64,000 bases of DNA from Flavilitoribacter nigricans DSM 23189 = NBRC 102662 (GCF_002646595.1 NZ_PDUD01000048.1:35920-99919), one strand, 5' to 3'; shown: positions 1-9,355, counted from the stretch's first letter. The notes: generated from the letters alone by a model not told the origin. Program-made: numbers and translations.

Positions 1-507
1 ATTGGCCCCATCTTGCAAACCAAAGGCAATGATTTGTTCGGCCAAATAATTACCCAAAGCTGCCGGATTCCCATCTTGATAATCAGTAGATATAAAATTC
101 TGATCATAGCCCAAGTCTTGAAAAAGTTGATCTGCTAAATTGAACGTTTCTTGCCTGCCGGGAGATCGACTGAAGCGATGTTTGATCAAGCGAAAGACCG
201 CATAGCTGATGGCTGTTGCTCTAGCCGTCTGCACATTTTCGGGTGTGGAGATACCCTCAAACGGACAAGTAAAACCATCCACTGTTTCTCCTAGAAAGAA
301 GGGTTTTGCCTCTGCATCATAAACCGCCCAGAGATCATACATGGCCATAGAAGTATGAAAAAGGTTTCGGGCATGCACGGTGGGGCGCGCCAGGTCATTC
401 CGAATTCCAGCTAACAGCACTTCATTCCACTGGCGGGCAACGGAATGTTCCTGAGCAGAAAGATTCAGAGAAAATAGTATAAATAGTAGGTAGAATGATC
501 TTTGCAT
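1..507 (-). CDS. vanadium-dependent haloperoxidase-like secreted protein, N-terminal part
   Basis: The frame is open from an ATG at 507 to the window edge (169 codons, no stop), so only the N-terminus is present. It begins with a hydrophobic signal peptide (QRSFYLLFILFSLNLSAQ) and continues with QWNEVLLAGIRNDLARPTVH and an NLFHTSMAMYDLWAVYD stretch. That pattern is typical of the helical N-terminal region of Bacteroidota vanadium haloperoxidase/PAP2-related proteins. The catalytic His/Arg residues that would bind vanadate lie in the missing C-terminal part, so enzyme activity cannot be judged. It is divergent from the DUF3347 lipoprotein gene at 733, with about 225 bp between them that must hold both promoters. 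The family call is from recalled sequence pattern only. Confidence 0.62.
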   Translation of the reverse strand, partial: MQRSFYLLFILFSLNLSAQEHSVARQWNEVLLAGIRNDLARPTVHARNLFHTSMAMYDLWAVYDAEAKPFFLGETVDGFTCPFEGISTPENVQTARATAISYAVFRLIKHRFSRSPGRQETFNLADQLFQDLGYDQNFISTDYQDGNPAALGNYLAEQIIAFGLQDGAN

Positions 508-732
508 GGAATCAATATCGGATTATTAAATAGGAACCAAAAGTATAAAGGTCTTGAATTTTAAGAGCAGTAAGTTTATATAATTTTGGCAATTATTTAT
601 ACAATTATAACAACATGCAGCCAATCTTTACGCTTCCATCAAGATTTTAAAAATTACAGAGAACATCAGTTAATTAACCGTGTTCCATCATTGTAATTAT
701 ACTTTGAACTTGAAGTGATTTAAACTCTAACT

Positions 733-1272
733 ATGCGGACCTTTGTTATGATTTCTGGCTTACTGATTAACTTATTCCTTGTTGCCTGTAACGGCGGCGA
801 AAAAAATACTGATGTAGGCATCAATACGCCGACAGAAGTAAGAACGGAAAAGGCATCCACCCCAGATAGCTTTGATGCTGGCTTTGCCGATGGCCTGACC
901 GAAGCCATATTCCAGGACTACCTCCACCTACGGACGGCCTTCGTCAATTCCGATGTAGAAGAAGCCAGTGCTGTGGCGAAAGAGTTAACCGAACGCCTGA
1001 CCAACGATTATGCAGACGCGCACACCACCGCTCAGGCAATCGTTGATGCCAAAGACCTGGAAAAGCAAAGAACTGCTTTTTCCCAACTAACTATCGCCCT
1101 TGAACCCCTTTTTAAAGAGGGGCTGACCGAAGGCGTCATCTACAAGCAATATTGTCCCATGGCCTTTGATAATAAGGGAGCCAATTGGTTCAGCGACACG
1201 GACCAAATCCAGAACCCTTACTTCGGAGAACGTATGCTCAGTTGTGGCAAGATAGTAGAAACCATTCAATGA
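733..1272 (+). CDS. DUF3347 lipoprotein
   Basis: This 179-aa protein has a lipoprotein signal with lipobox LVAC (Cys19) and one DUF3347 domain. The domain has a helical part beginning FQDYLHLRTAFVNSD and a C-terminal signature YCPMAFDNKGANW ... NPYFGERMLSCG. The paired Cys, Met and His residues fit soft-metal binding, and the domain also occurs at the C-terminus of CusB adaptors. Two relatives are in this window: the stand-alone protein at 32823-33347 and the tail of CusB at 33683-35509. Likely role: periplasm-facing, membrane-anchored copper-binding partner. The metal role is inferred from the family context; the domain assignment is firm. Confidence 0.85.
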   Translation: MRTFVMISGLLINLFLVACNGGEKNTDVGINTPTEVRTEKASTPDSFDAGFADGLTEAIFQDYLHLRTAFVNSDVEEASAVAKELTERLTNDYADAHTTAQAIVDAKDLEKQRTAFSQLTIALEPLFKEGLTEGVIYKQYCPMAFDNKGANWFSDTDQIQNPYFGERMLSCGKIVETIQ

Positions 1273-1392
1273 ATTCACGGCTGTAAGCGGGCAGAACTAG
1301 ATGCGAAGGTTAAAAGTTAATCATGATTCATGAACATTCCTTTCAACCTCGAATTCAAATCCTCTTTTAACTGTATTATCCATCGAGGAAAG

Positions 1393-1872
1393 ATGGATAA
1401 GAAAAATTCGAATAAAAAAATGAATCCTTACGTAAAATTCGGCCTGATGATGCTGACCAGCTTCGTCATTATGTACGCCGTCATGTATATGAACGTTGAT
1501 CAGCTGGACCACATCTATCTGGCCCAGACCCGTACCTATATGACCATTCTGATGATTGCGCCCATGGCCATCACTATGCTGCTGTTCATGTGGGGCATGT
1601 ACAAAGACAAACGCAAAAATTACCTCATCCTTGGCGCTGCCCTACTGGTCGGCGCTTTCACCTATCACATCCTGCGTCAGCAAACCTTTGTAGACGACAA
1701 AGCCTGGATGCGGGCCATGATCCCCCACCATAGTTCAGCTATTATGGTGAGTGAAAAGGCCCAGCTCGACGATCCTGAAGCCATCCAATTGGCCAAAGAG
1801 ATCATCGAAGCTCAGAAGCGGGAGATCGCACAGATGAAGAAAATGTTGTATCGGCTGGAGCAGGCGGAGTAG
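1393..1872 (+). CDS. DUF305 family membrane protein
   Basis: A 159-aa protein with three hydrophobic segments (about residues 14-32, 42-60 and 70-85), then a soluble DUF305-type tail. The tail contains WMRAMIPHHSSAIMVSEKA and a helix with EIIEAQKREIAQMKKML. The His-His plus Met pattern of DUF305 is often found beside copper and silver resistance genes. The open frame extends upstream to 1330, but the ATG at 1393 is preferred because GAGGAAAG sits just before it and the upstream peptide has no family resemblance. It follows the DUF3347 gene by about 120 bp on the same strand and may be co-transcribed. Function in metal handling is inferred from neighbours. Confidence 0.85.
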   Translation: MDKKNSNKKMNPYVKFGLMMLTSFVIMYAVMYMNVDQLDHIYLAQTRTYMTILMIAPMAITMLLFMWGMYKDKRKNYLILGAALLVGAFTYHILRQQTFVDDKAWMRAMIPHHSSAIMVSEKAQLDDPEAIQLAKEIIEAQKREIAQMKKMLYRLEQAE

Positions 1873-1882
1873 GGAAATAATC

Positions 1883-2386
1883 ATTCGTATCCTTCCGACT
1901 GTATCCGTTTAGCGTGAAATACGAAGGATTCACCGCGAGCCGCAAAGATCTATTTTTCGAAGCGCTTAGCGACCTCCAAGTTTAAGAACGCGAAGATTTG
2001 TGGATTTGCCGCCGGCAAATCCACAAAAAAAACTTAGAGACTGTTTTAAAACCCCTCACTGGGCTACAAAACGCGGCTTTTGCCGCCACTCTGCACCTAT
2101 TTTTTATTTGATTCAAGAGCGGGGCCCCTGCCCCATTCTTGAATGAAGCGATGCTCCCAATCAAAGATTGCCCTTCCCGATTAAAATACGGGACAGGTCG
2201 GCGGGATCGAGATATGCAGTGAAAAATAGCTTTTCCCGACACTGCATGTACGGGACAGGCTAATTGACGGCAAAATCCGGGTTTTTCACCGGCAGCAGAG
2301 GTTTTAAAACAGTCTCTTAGCGTCTCGTGGTGAATTCTTTATGGTTTCACGCTAAACAAATACTTCCGACATGGAAGGATACGAAT
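1883..2386. repeat. large imperfect inverted repeat surrounding a MITE
   Basis: Two arms of about 60 bp face each other at 1883-1945 and 2320-2386. ATTCGTATCCTTCC (1883-1896) is the exact reverse complement of 2373-2386, and GTTTAGCGTGAAA (1907-1919) of 2345-2357. Weaker matches continue inward (ATTCACC-GCGAG against CTCGTGGTGAATTC). The left arm side also holds a compact palindrome at 2000-2024 with a 12-bp stem. The arms look like a dispersed intergenic repeat into which the 2037-2316 element later inserted. I see no credible gene between 1873 and 2439. Confidence 0.75.
2037..2316. mobile_element. 280-bp MITE with IS5-type ends
   Basis: The element is bounded by perfect 17-bp terminal inverted repeats, GAGACTGTTTTAAAACC at 2037-2053 and its reverse complement at 2300-2316. 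They are flanked by a 3-bp direct repeat TTA at 2034-2036 and 2317-2319. There is no convincing coding sequence inside. The same 17 bases begin the insertion at 63883, which encodes an IS5-family transposase C-terminus. This element is therefore best explained as a non-autonomous derivative mobilised by that IS. The 3-bp T-N-A duplication fits one subgroup of IS5 elements. Confidence 0.8.
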
Positions 2387-2439
2387 CTAATAGCAGGCCA
2401 TCCGATTATAGTTTCCTTCAGGGTGCTGCGCCATCGTTA

Positions 2440-2655
2440 TTATTCAGAAACAGGTTCAGCAGTAAATCCAACGCTACCTACCGCCTGGATGACTTTCTCT
2501 ACAGGGATATTATCGGTGTCGATGATCAAAATTCGATCGTCACTCTTCAGGTCAACCTCCCATTTTTCAATTTGTGTTTCAGCATCCAGTATAGGCTTGA
2601 CTTTTGATAAGCAGCCCGTACAAGTGATATTGGTTTTGAACTTTAACTTTTTCAT
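2440..2655 (-). CDS. HMA-domain copper-chaperone-like mini-protein
   Basis: This 71-aa protein is one heavy-metal-associated (ferredoxin-like) domain. It has ITCTGCLSKVKPIL near the N-terminus, where the two Cys of CTGC would bind Cu(I), and ends in a VGFTAEPVSE strand typical of the fold. It lacks the usual Met before the CXXC motif. It is the last gene of the copB-araC-copA-hma operon, 19 bp after copA, so it probably delivers cytosolic Cu(I) to the ATPase or to the CXXC regulator. Start ATG at 2655. Confidence 0.85.
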   Translation of the reverse strand: MKKLKFKTNITCTGCLSKVKPILDAETQIEKWEVDLKSDDRILIIDTDNIPVEKVIQAVGSVGFTAEPVSE

Positions 2656-2674
2656 TGGTTTAAATTTTTTTAGA

Positions 2675-4918
2675 TTAAATTTTTGCGGTTTTCAGACGTA
2701 GACTATTAGCGACAACCGAAACTGAACTCAGGGCCATAGCCGCGCCGGCTATCATCGGATCCAGTAAAAAGCCGTTAACCGGGTACAACAACCCGGCTGC
2801 AACCGGAATACCGATGATATTGTAGATAAATGCCCAGAATAGGTTTTGGCGAATGCCTACTACCGTTTTTTTCGATAGTCTTAAAGCTTTGGGTATGGCC
2901 TGCAAGTCGGAGGTTATTAAAGTCATTTTAGCTACTTCCATGGCAATATCTGAACCCTTACCCATGGCAATGCTTACGTCCGACTGGGCCAGGGCCTGAC
3001 TATCATTGATACCGTCACCTACCATGGCCACTATTTTACCCTGCTGTTGTAATTTTTTCACGAATTCCGCTTTATCAGCCGGCATCAGCTCTGCTTCGAA
3101 ATGCTGCAAGCCTACTTGTCTGGCTACTTCAGCAGCGGTTTGCCGATTATCTCCGGTGAGCATATAAACTTCTACTCCTCTTGCTTGCAGGGTCTCAACG
3201 GCAGATCTGGAATTTGCTTTAATTTTATCAGCAATGGCCATCACTGCCAGTATTTCCCGATTGCCGGCAAATAAAATAGCCGTCTTTGCTTCTTGTTGCC
3301 ACTGGGTCAAAAACTGCCTGGTAGCAGCTGAGATCGGGATGTCATTCAATTTCATCAGGCGTTCATTGCCTACCAAGAATGCCTGCTGCTTATCGGCAGT
3401 AAAAGCAGTTACTCCTTTACCGGTAATACTCTCAAACGCTTCAATTGTGCCAGGTTTCACTTCCTTTGATCTTAAAAAATCCACAACTGCTTCCGCCAGG
3501 GGGTGCTCTGACTGACTTTCCATTGCCAATAATACTGACAGGTGGTAATCGACATCCTGTTCGCGGAGCCATTTAAAATCGGTGACTACCGGCCTCCCTT
3601 CCGTAATGGTCCCCGTTTTGTCCAACACAATGCTATCCACGCGATGTCCCAACTCTAAACTTTCGGCATCTTTAATCAGGATGTTATTTTCTGCCCCTTT
3701 CCCAATGCCAACCATAATGGCGGTTGGGGTGGCCAGCCCCAGTGCGCAGGGACAGGCAATAACCAGCACCGCAACCGAAGTCAGCAAAGCATGGGTGAAA
3801 GCATCTTCCCCACCGAAGACCATCCAGGCGAGAAAGGTGACGATCGATATCACGATCACGACGGGTACGAAAATCCCGGCAATTTTATCCACCAGTTTTT
3901 GCACCGGAGCCTTACTACCCTGCGCTTCCCGGACCATTTGAATGATTTGAGCAAGCAGGGTGGCTCCACCTACCTTTTGGGCGATAAATTGAAAACTGCC
4001 TTTCTGATTGATCGTTCCGGCAAAAACCTGCTCTCCCTTATGTTTGGGAACCGGAACCGGCTCACCGGTAATCATACTTTCATCCACATTGGAACTTCCG
4101 GAGATTACTTGTCCATCTACGGGGATTTTTTTCCCGGGACGAACAATAATGGTATGGCCAATTTCAACCTGACTGATGGGCATTTCCACTTCTTCTCCAT
4201 TGAGCATTACGCTCAAAGTCTTGGGTTGTAAGCCCATGAGCTTTTTGATGGACGAAGAGGTATTGGATTTCGCCCTTTCCTCCAGTAATTTACCAAAAGT
4301 GATAAAAGTGATAATCACCGTAGCCGCCTCGTAATACACATGCGGATGAATGCCTCTGGCGTGCCAAAAATCCGGAAATAAAGTATTGAACAGACTGAAA
4401 ATGAAAGCGATCCCTGTACTTAGGCTCACCAAAGTATCCATATTCGCCTTACCATGTCTGGCCTGTTTAAAGGCATTGATAAAAAACGAGCGGCCTAACC
4501 AAAATAAAATAGGAATCGTGAGTACTAAAGAAATCCATCTACCCGGTCCCCAATCCATAAAAAACATACCCAGGATGAAGACCGGTAGAGTAAGAATGGC
4601 AGACCAAATGGTACGGCGTTTAATTTCCTGATAATGTTCTTGCCGTAAGGCTTCCTGGATCTCTGAAGGATCTTCGACATCTAAGATTAGATCGTAACCA
4701 ACCGCCTGTAATGCTTTCTGTAAGGCCTCCGGATTAGTGGTAGCATCGTATTCTACCAAGGCCGTATGATCGGCAAAATTGACGTTGGCATTTAAAACGC
4801 CTTCCGATTTTTTCAGTATCGTTTCAACACTGTTGGCACAGGCGGCGCAAGTCATTCCGCTTACCGGCAGTGATCGTTTTTGCACTTTGCGATTTTCTAA
4901 GACCGTATATTCAGACAT
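2675..4918 (-). CDS. copA: Cu(I)-exporting P1B-type ATPase, CopA-like
   Basis: The 747-aa protein has one N-terminal HMA domain ([12 protein letters not shown], about residues 21-32) and eight predicted membrane segments. It has the CPC metal site in the sixth ([11 protein letters not shown], about 388), the phosphorylation motif DKTGTITEG (about 432), SEHPLAEAV (about 470) and [11 protein letters not shown] (about 636). The conserved transport-site signatures of Cu(I) ATPases are visible near the C-terminus ([13 protein letters not shown] and [12 protein letters not shown]). It should pump cytosolic Cu(I) or Ag(I) into the periplasm using ATP. It is transcribed with the regulator and CopB-like gene upstream and the HMA chaperone downstream, and length and motifs are complete. 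Confidence 0.95.
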   Translation of the reverse strand: MSEYTVLENRKVQKRSLPVSGMTCAACANSVETILKKSEGVLNANVNFADHTALVEYDATTNPEALQKALQAVGYDLILDVEDPSEIQEALRQEHYQEIKRRTIWSAILTLPVFILGMFFMDWGPGRWISLVLTIPILFWLGRSFFINAFKQARHGKANMDTLVSLSTGIAFIFSLFNTLFPDFWHARGIHPHVYYEAATVIITFITFGKLLEERAKSNTSSSIKKLMGLQPKTLSVMLNGEEVEMPISQVEIGHTIIVRPGKKIPVDGQVISGSSNVDESMITGEPVPVPKHKGEQVFAGTINQKGSFQFIAQKVGGATLLAQIIQMVREAQGSKAPVQKLVDKIAGIFVPVVIVISIVTFLAWMVFGGEDAFTHALLTSVAVLVIACPCALGLATPTAIMVGIGKGAENNILIKDAESLELGHRVDSIVLDKTGTITEGRPVVTDFKWLREQDVDYHLSVLLAMESQSEHPLAEAVVDFLRSKEVKPGTIEAFESITGKGVTAFTADKQQAFLVGNERLMKLNDIPISAATRQFLTQWQQEAKTAILFAGNREILAVMAIADKIKANSRSAVETLQARGVEVYMLTGDNRQTAAEVARQVGLQHFEAELMPADKAEFVKKLQQQGKIVAMVGDGINDSQALAQSDVSIAMGKGSDIAMEVAKMTLITSDLQAIPKALRLSKKTVVGIRQNLFWAFIYNIIGIPVAAGLLYPVNGFLLDPMIAGAAMALSSVSVVANSLRLKTAKI

Positions 4919-5018
4919 ATTTTGCTTCTTTGATCAAGTGAACTTATGGGGCAAATTTCGTCCGATACGGTGGCAAAAAACTTACAGCATTTTGGGTTTG
5001 GATTACAATATTTTGGAG

Positions 5019-5591
5019 TTACACCTCATCTAGTGAATTCCGCGGGGGCTGGCGCAGGTTTTTAAAAGTGATGGGTGACATTCCCGTAATTTTTTTGAAT
5101 TGTGCCGATAAATGAGCCGAACTACTATAGTTCAGTTGAAAGGCAATTTCCGAGATGGTCAGCTCCCTATAAATAAGCAGTTCTTTTACCCGTTCTACCT
5201 TTTGGAGGATGATGAATTTCTCGATCGTGATCCCCTCGACCGAGGAGAAAAGTTTGCTCAGACTGAAGTAATTAACGCCAACTTGTTGTTCTATAAAATC
5301 GGAGAAGTTAGTAGATTCCGGTTTTTCCTTTTCATGGTGAATATGCTCGATGATCACCGTCTTTACCTGTTCGATGATCTGTCGCTGTCGATCATTGATC
5401 AGTTCAAAACCACCGGATAGCAAGACCTTCTCCACCTGCATCAGTTCTTTTTCCGATAAACTGCCCTTAATTTCTGCCTTGCCCAATTCAATCGATTCTA
5501 AGACAATTCCCAGCTTCCCCAGATCCTCTTCCACTACCCGGATGCAACGGTTACAGACCATGTTTTTGATATATATTGTTGTATTTTTCAT
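5019..5591 (-). CDS. AraC-type regulator with N-terminal CXXC metal-sensor-like domain
   Basis: The first ~70 residues resemble a stripped HMA fold: KNMVCNRCIRVVEEDL carries a CNRC pair. This is followed by a helical linker and a C-terminal AraC/XylS helix-turn-helix (LTISEIAFQLNYSSSAHLSA ... FKKITGMSPITF). ATG 5591 is chosen (190 aa); an in-frame TTG at 5624 would overlap copB and adds no conserved sequence. It lies between copB and copA, so it probably controls its own operon in response to Cu(I). A paralogue with the same architecture is at 28164-28745, at the end of the cus operon. Sensing by the Cys pair is inference; the domain layout is visible. Confidence 0.85.
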   Translation of the reverse strand: MKNTTIYIKNMVCNRCIRVVEEDLGKLGIVLESIELGKAEIKGSLSEKELMQVEKVLLSGGFELINDRQRQIIEQVKTVIIEHIHHEKEKPESTNFSDFIEQQVGVNYFSLSKLFSSVEGITIEKFIILQKVERVKELLIYRELTISEIAFQLNYSSSAHLSAQFKKITGMSPITFKNLRQPPRNSLDEV

Positions 5592-5620
5592 AAAATATTG
5601 ATTTCTGCCTCGTGGATGAA

Positions 5621-7972
5621 TCAATTTCCGATCTGTCTTTTCAGCAACTGGGCGTTGATTGCAACAATAACGGTACTCAAACTCATAAATACGGCCCCTA
5701 CGGCCGGGCTTAAAATGAACCCCCAGGGGTACAATATTCCCACGGCCAGCGGGATGGCAATAGCGTTGTACCCGGTGGCCCAGGCCAGATTCTGGATCAT
5801 TTTCCGATAGGTAGCTTTTCCGAAAAGGATCAGGTTGGCGATATCTTTCGGATTACTGTTCACGAGGATGATATCCGCTGTTTCCGCGGCTACATCCGTA
5901 CCGGAGCCGACGGCGATGCCTACATCGGCCTGAGCCAGGGCAGGCGCGTCGTTAACGCCATCGCCGGTCATGGCCACGAATTCTTTTTTAGCCTGCAGTT
6001 CTTTAACGATCTCCACTTTCTGATGGGGCAGCACTTCGGCGTAATAACCGTCTAATCCCAGTTCCTCGCTCACCGCTTTGCCAACGACTTCATTATCACC
6101 CGTGGCCATGAACACCTTTATATTGTTGTCTTTAAACGTTTTGATCGCGGCAGCAGACTCGGGGCGAATTTCATCTGCCAGTGCAACGTAGCCCGCCGGC
6201 GCTCCGTCGATAAGTACGAAAACAACCGTTTCGGCCGCGCTGCTGTAAGCACCTTCCGGAATATCGATCTTTTCGTCGCGCAGATAACCGGGACTGACTA
6301 TTTTCATAGACTTACCCTCCACCGTCGCCTGCACCCCCTTGCCGGTGATAGCTTCAAAATCGTCAGCCTCAGGAATACTGATCCCCAATTCCTTTATTTT
6401 TTGTACGATTCCAACCGCGATGGGGTGTTCCGAGTTTTGTTCCAAAGCACCGGCCAGACGGAGCATTTCCTTTTTATCCAGTTCCTTTTGCAGGCTTTCG
6501 TAACGAGTTACGCCAAATTTCCCCTGAGTCAGCGTACCGGTCTTATCGAAGACCAGGACCGAGATCTTGCGGGCCTCTTCAAAGGCCGTCCGGTTGCGGA
6601 TCAACAGGCCGTGCTGAGCGGAAACGGCCGTCGAGATGGCTACTACCAGCGGGATGGCCAGCCCCAGCGCATGCGGACAGGAAATGACCATGACCGTCAC
6701 CATTCTTTCCAGGGCGAAGACAAAATCATAGCCAAGTAGCAACCACAGAATCAGCGTACCGAAACCTACGGCCAGCGCAATATAGGTCAGCCACTTTGCC
6801 GCACGGTTGGAAAGGTTTTGCATCTTTGATTTGGACTTTTGGGCCTCCTGCACCATCGTTATGACCTTATTCAGGTAGCTGTCTTTACCCGTATGTTCTA
6901 CCTTTACCCGCAGCGAGCCATTGCCGTTGATGGAACCCCCGATGACCTGATCGCTTGTGCCTTTGCGCACCGGTTTGGATTCCCCCGTCAGCATAGATTC
7001 GTTGAGGTAGCTTTCCCCCTCAACCACTACCCCGTCGGCGGGTACTTTTTCACCGGGTTTGACCAGGATGGTATCGCCGCTAAGCAAATCTTCCAGCTTT
7101 ACATCGACGATCTGGTCGCCGTCGACCCTGTGGGCCTCGGCCGGCATCATGCTCACCAGGAGTTCCAAAGCTTTGGAAGCACCGAGCACCGATTTCATCT
7201 CGATCCAGTGCCCCAGCAACATGATCACGATCAGCGTGGCGAGTTCCCAGTAGAAACTCTCACCGGGCAGACCGAAAGTAGTGGCGACCGAGTAAAAGTA
7301 AGCCACCGAGATGGCCATGGCGATCAAGGTCATCATGCCCGGAGCTTTGCTTCTGACTTCCTCAAAAAAGCCTTTGATAAACGGCCATCCGCCATAAAAA
7401 TAAACTATACTGGATAAAGCAAAGAGCAGATATTTACTACCCGGGAACTGCCAGTTCACACCCAGCCATTCCTGGATCATAGGCGCCAGGATCAAGATCG
7501 GTACGGTCAATACGAGCGACACCCAAAAACGCTTCTTGAAGTCCTCGATCATCATGCGGTGGTGATCGTGTCCTATTTCTCCGTGGGAAGGATTATGGCC
7601 ATGCCCGGCGTGCCCGCCTTCATGAGCGCTGGCCCCGGAGATCTTTTCCGGAGTTCCTCCGTGCGGCTGGTGTCCGCCGTGATCTTCGTGCCGGTGCTCG
7701 GCCTTTTCACTAATTCCTGTTTGATCACTTTGCGAAAAAGTATGGTGTTGGTCATGATCCGTTGGTGCAGGCTCCAGTCGATAGTCCCCTACCTGGGCCA
7801 AACTCTCATTCATCTGACTTTCGGGGATATGATGATGCATGGTAACACGCGCCTGCGGTGGATCGAGACTTACTTCAGCCGTTTGAATACCGGGAATGGT
7901 TTCCAGTGCTTTTTTTACTTTTTGCACACAGTGCTCGCAGGTCATTCCGCTGATGATATAGGTGTGGGTCAT
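5621..7972 (-). CDS. copB: copper/silver P1B-type ATPase, CopB-like (CPH type)
   Basis: The 783-aa protein starts with an HMA domain (GMTCEHCVQKVKK, residues 9-21). A roughly 70-residue His/Gly-rich stretch follows (about 70-140, with repeated HGH and HDHH clusters) before the first membrane helix. The metal site is CPH rather than CPC (SCPHALGLAIP, about 430), which marks the P1B-3 CopB group. DKTGTLTQGKFG (about 475) and GDGVNDAPALAQADVGIAVG (about 670) are intact. It should export Cu(I)/Cu(II)/Ag(I), with the His-rich tract acting as a sensor or buffer. It is first in a four-gene operon and starts at ATG 7972, with a long upstream region carrying palindromes. Confidence 0.94.
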   Translation of the reverse strand: MTHTYIISGMTCEHCVQKVKKALETIPGIQTAEVSLDPPQARVTMHHHIPESQMNESLAQVGDYRLEPAPTDHDQHHTFSQSDQTGISEKAEHRHEDHGGHQPHGGTPEKISGASAHEGGHAGHGHNPSHGEIGHDHHRMMIEDFKKRFWVSLVLTVPILILAPMIQEWLGVNWQFPGSKYLLFALSSIVYFYGGWPFIKGFFEEVRSKAPGMMTLIAMAISVAYFYSVATTFGLPGESFYWELATLIVIMLLGHWIEMKSVLGASKALELLVSMMPAEAHRVDGDQIVDVKLEDLLSGDTILVKPGEKVPADGVVVEGESYLNESMLTGESKPVRKGTSDQVIGGSINGNGSLRVKVEHTGKDSYLNKVITMVQEAQKSKSKMQNLSNRAAKWLTYIALAVGFGTLILWLLLGYDFVFALERMVTVMVISCPHALGLAIPLVVAISTAVSAQHGLLIRNRTAFEEARKISVLVFDKTGTLTQGKFGVTRYESLQKELDKKEMLRLAGALEQNSEHPIAVGIVQKIKELGISIPEADDFEAITGKGVQATVEGKSMKIVSPGYLRDEKIDIPEGAYSSAAETVVFVLIDGAPAGYVALADEIRPESAAAIKTFKDNNIKVFMATGDNEVVGKAVSEELGLDGYYAEVLPHQKVEIVKELQAKKEFVAMTGDGVNDAPALAQADVGIAVGSGTDVAAETADIILVNSNPKDIANLILFGKATYRKMIQNLAWATGYNAIAIPLAVGILYPWGFILSPAVGAVFMSLSTVIVAINAQLLKRQIGN

Positions 7973-8612
7973 GGTTGGATGGTTTGGTGGCCGGCTTCTA
8001 CTTCGCTCAGCCCAAGGTTCGATAACTGGAAGATAAATGGATTCATGTTAATTTAACGTCAGGTTTGACCAGACAACATCAGGATCAGGAGCAGCGTACC
8101 GATAACCAAAGGGCTTTTCGAGGAATGATGGTTATTATGGTTGATGGTTAAGGGATCCCGTCTACAGCCATCCTGCCATCAAGCCATTTTAGCCTCCCGG
8201 ACAAGGAATAAGGCTTCCATGTCAGTCCATTAGTACAAATGTGGCTCCGAACCTCATGTTAATTTAACCCAAGTTGCTAGTGCCTCGGGCGCTAATTCCC
8301 AAGGCACTAGTAAGCAGTAGTCGGTAGTCAGTTGTAGTGGTCATTACTAAAAATTAAGGAATTGATCTCTATTTTCAGGCGCATCGAGCACTCTTGAGAT
8401 CGATGCTGTGTCCTAATCATCTCATTTCACGTCGACTCTTTATAACTGACTACTGTTTACCGACTAACTGACAACTTACATTAATTTAAGGTTATGCAAA
8501 GATCCTCTAACAGAAGCAAGTATGTGTTACAAAATCTTGTATTTCTTTTGTAAGATTTTTGCTTGAAGATCGTGTTAGCCATATACTGATTGAGCCCAAG
8601 TTACTTTGGTAG
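7973..8612. other. 640-bp intergenic region upstream of the copper operon
   Basis: No convincing gene is seen. A minus-strand frame over about 8070-8175 reads like a short membrane peptide rich in His/Asn and Leu but has no start codon of its own. The right half (about 8300-8480) holds imperfect inverted copies of an AGTCGGTAGTCAGT-like low-complexity repeat. The AGTGCCTCGGG/CCCAAGGCACT pair near 8280-8310 forms a hairpin. The left part must contain the promoter of the copB operon. Confidence 0.5.
8047..8268. promoter_or_regulatory. pair of GTTAATTTAAC palindromes upstream of copB
   Basis: The 11-bp palindrome GTTAATTTAAC occurs at 8047-8057 and again at 8258-8268. Each is embedded in an identical 14-mer starting CAT, with starts 211 bp apart. 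A degenerate third copy (ATTAATTTAA) is near 8480. They lie 75 and 286 bp upstream of the copB start. They could be operator sites for the operon's AraC-type regulator or another dimeric factor; this is inference from position and symmetry. Confidence 0.35.
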
Positions 8613-9299
8613 TCAATGAGTATGACCAGTATCTGTCTCGAGATATTTTCCCTGGGGCCCCACTCCGTGCAAATGCACCAGGGTAGCTCCATAGTGGCCC
8701 GCTTTGCTGACGGAGAATACAGCGCCGGCCAGGGCCAAAACTACCAGTGTTTCCATCCACCACTTGCGCTGCAGGAAAAAATGGCTGATTATTTTTAACA
8801 AAAGAGCGATGCCGCTCGCCCAAACGGTAAAATCAGCATATTGGTCGTGCAGGTCCAACACCTGCTGGGCTGCCTCGCCTAGTTCGCCGGTATGGGGATG
8901 AAAGACTGTAGAGACCAGATAGGCGCCGATAAAACCTGCGAGCAGCAAGATACCCGAAATCAGGCTCAACTCTTTTTTCCAGATGAATAGCGCCGCCAAC
9001 TGACCGAAAAAGGCCAGTATAAGCAATACGATTGGGAAATGAACCATTAAAGGGTGCAAATTGGGGAAATCACTGAACTTCGCTTCAACAATTGTTACCA
9101 TTGTCTCATCATGGTGATCCTCGGGTTCGGTATCCGGAGATGCCTCCAAATGAGCGTGTTCCTGCGCATGGGCAGCAGTATCCGTACTAATTTCCGTCGT
9201 ATCCTGCTTGGCGTGTTGATCCCGATCGTGAGCGAAAACAGGATAATCACTAAACAGGACAAGTGTAAATACTAAGCCTAATTGAAAGATATTTTTCAT
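8613..9299 (-). CDS. DUF2231-like His-rich membrane protein
   Basis: A signal peptide (MKNIFQLGLVFTLVLFSDYP ...) is followed by a His/Asp/Glu-rich periplasmic stretch (about 24-75). Four hydrophobic helices come next, the first introduced by NLHPLMVHFPIVLLI. This HPLxVHFPI signature is characteristic of DUF2231-type integral membrane proteins, sometimes proposed to bind haem. The C-terminal GHYGATLVHLHGVGPQGKY gives another set of conserved His. Length 228 aa. It sits alone between the copper operon and the YceI-like gene, all on the minus strand. Role unknown; metal or haem binding is inferred from the His residues. Confidence 0.65.
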   Translation of the reverse strand: MKNIFQLGLVFTLVLFSDYPVFAHDRDQHAKQDTTEISTDTAAHAQEHAHLEASPDTEPEDHHDETMVTIVEAKFSDFPNLHPLMVHFPIVLLILAFFGQLAALFIWKKELSLISGILLLAGFIGAYLVSTVFHPHTGELGEAAQQVLDLHDQYADFTVWASGIALLLKIISHFFLQRKWWMETLVVLALAGAVFSVSKAGHYGATLVHLHGVGPQGKYLETDTGHTH

Positions 9300-9355
9300 G
9301 TTTAATCATTTTAAAGGGTGTGACAATTAATTTTCTTATTCTACAACCCAATGGA

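Noticed and set aside
2000..2024. Terminator at the 12-bp-stem palindrome
   Set aside because: It is followed by A's on the plus strand and by a mixed sequence on the minus strand, so no T-tract supports termination.
1982..2242. 86-codon minus-strand frame inside the MITE
   Set aside because: It crosses a terminal repeat of the element, has no protein-like motif or ribosome binding site, and is explained by low stop density.
8070..8175. Start-less minus-strand frame with a hydrophobic end before copB
   Set aside because: There is no usable start codon and no homologue recognised; kept only as a note in the gap entry.
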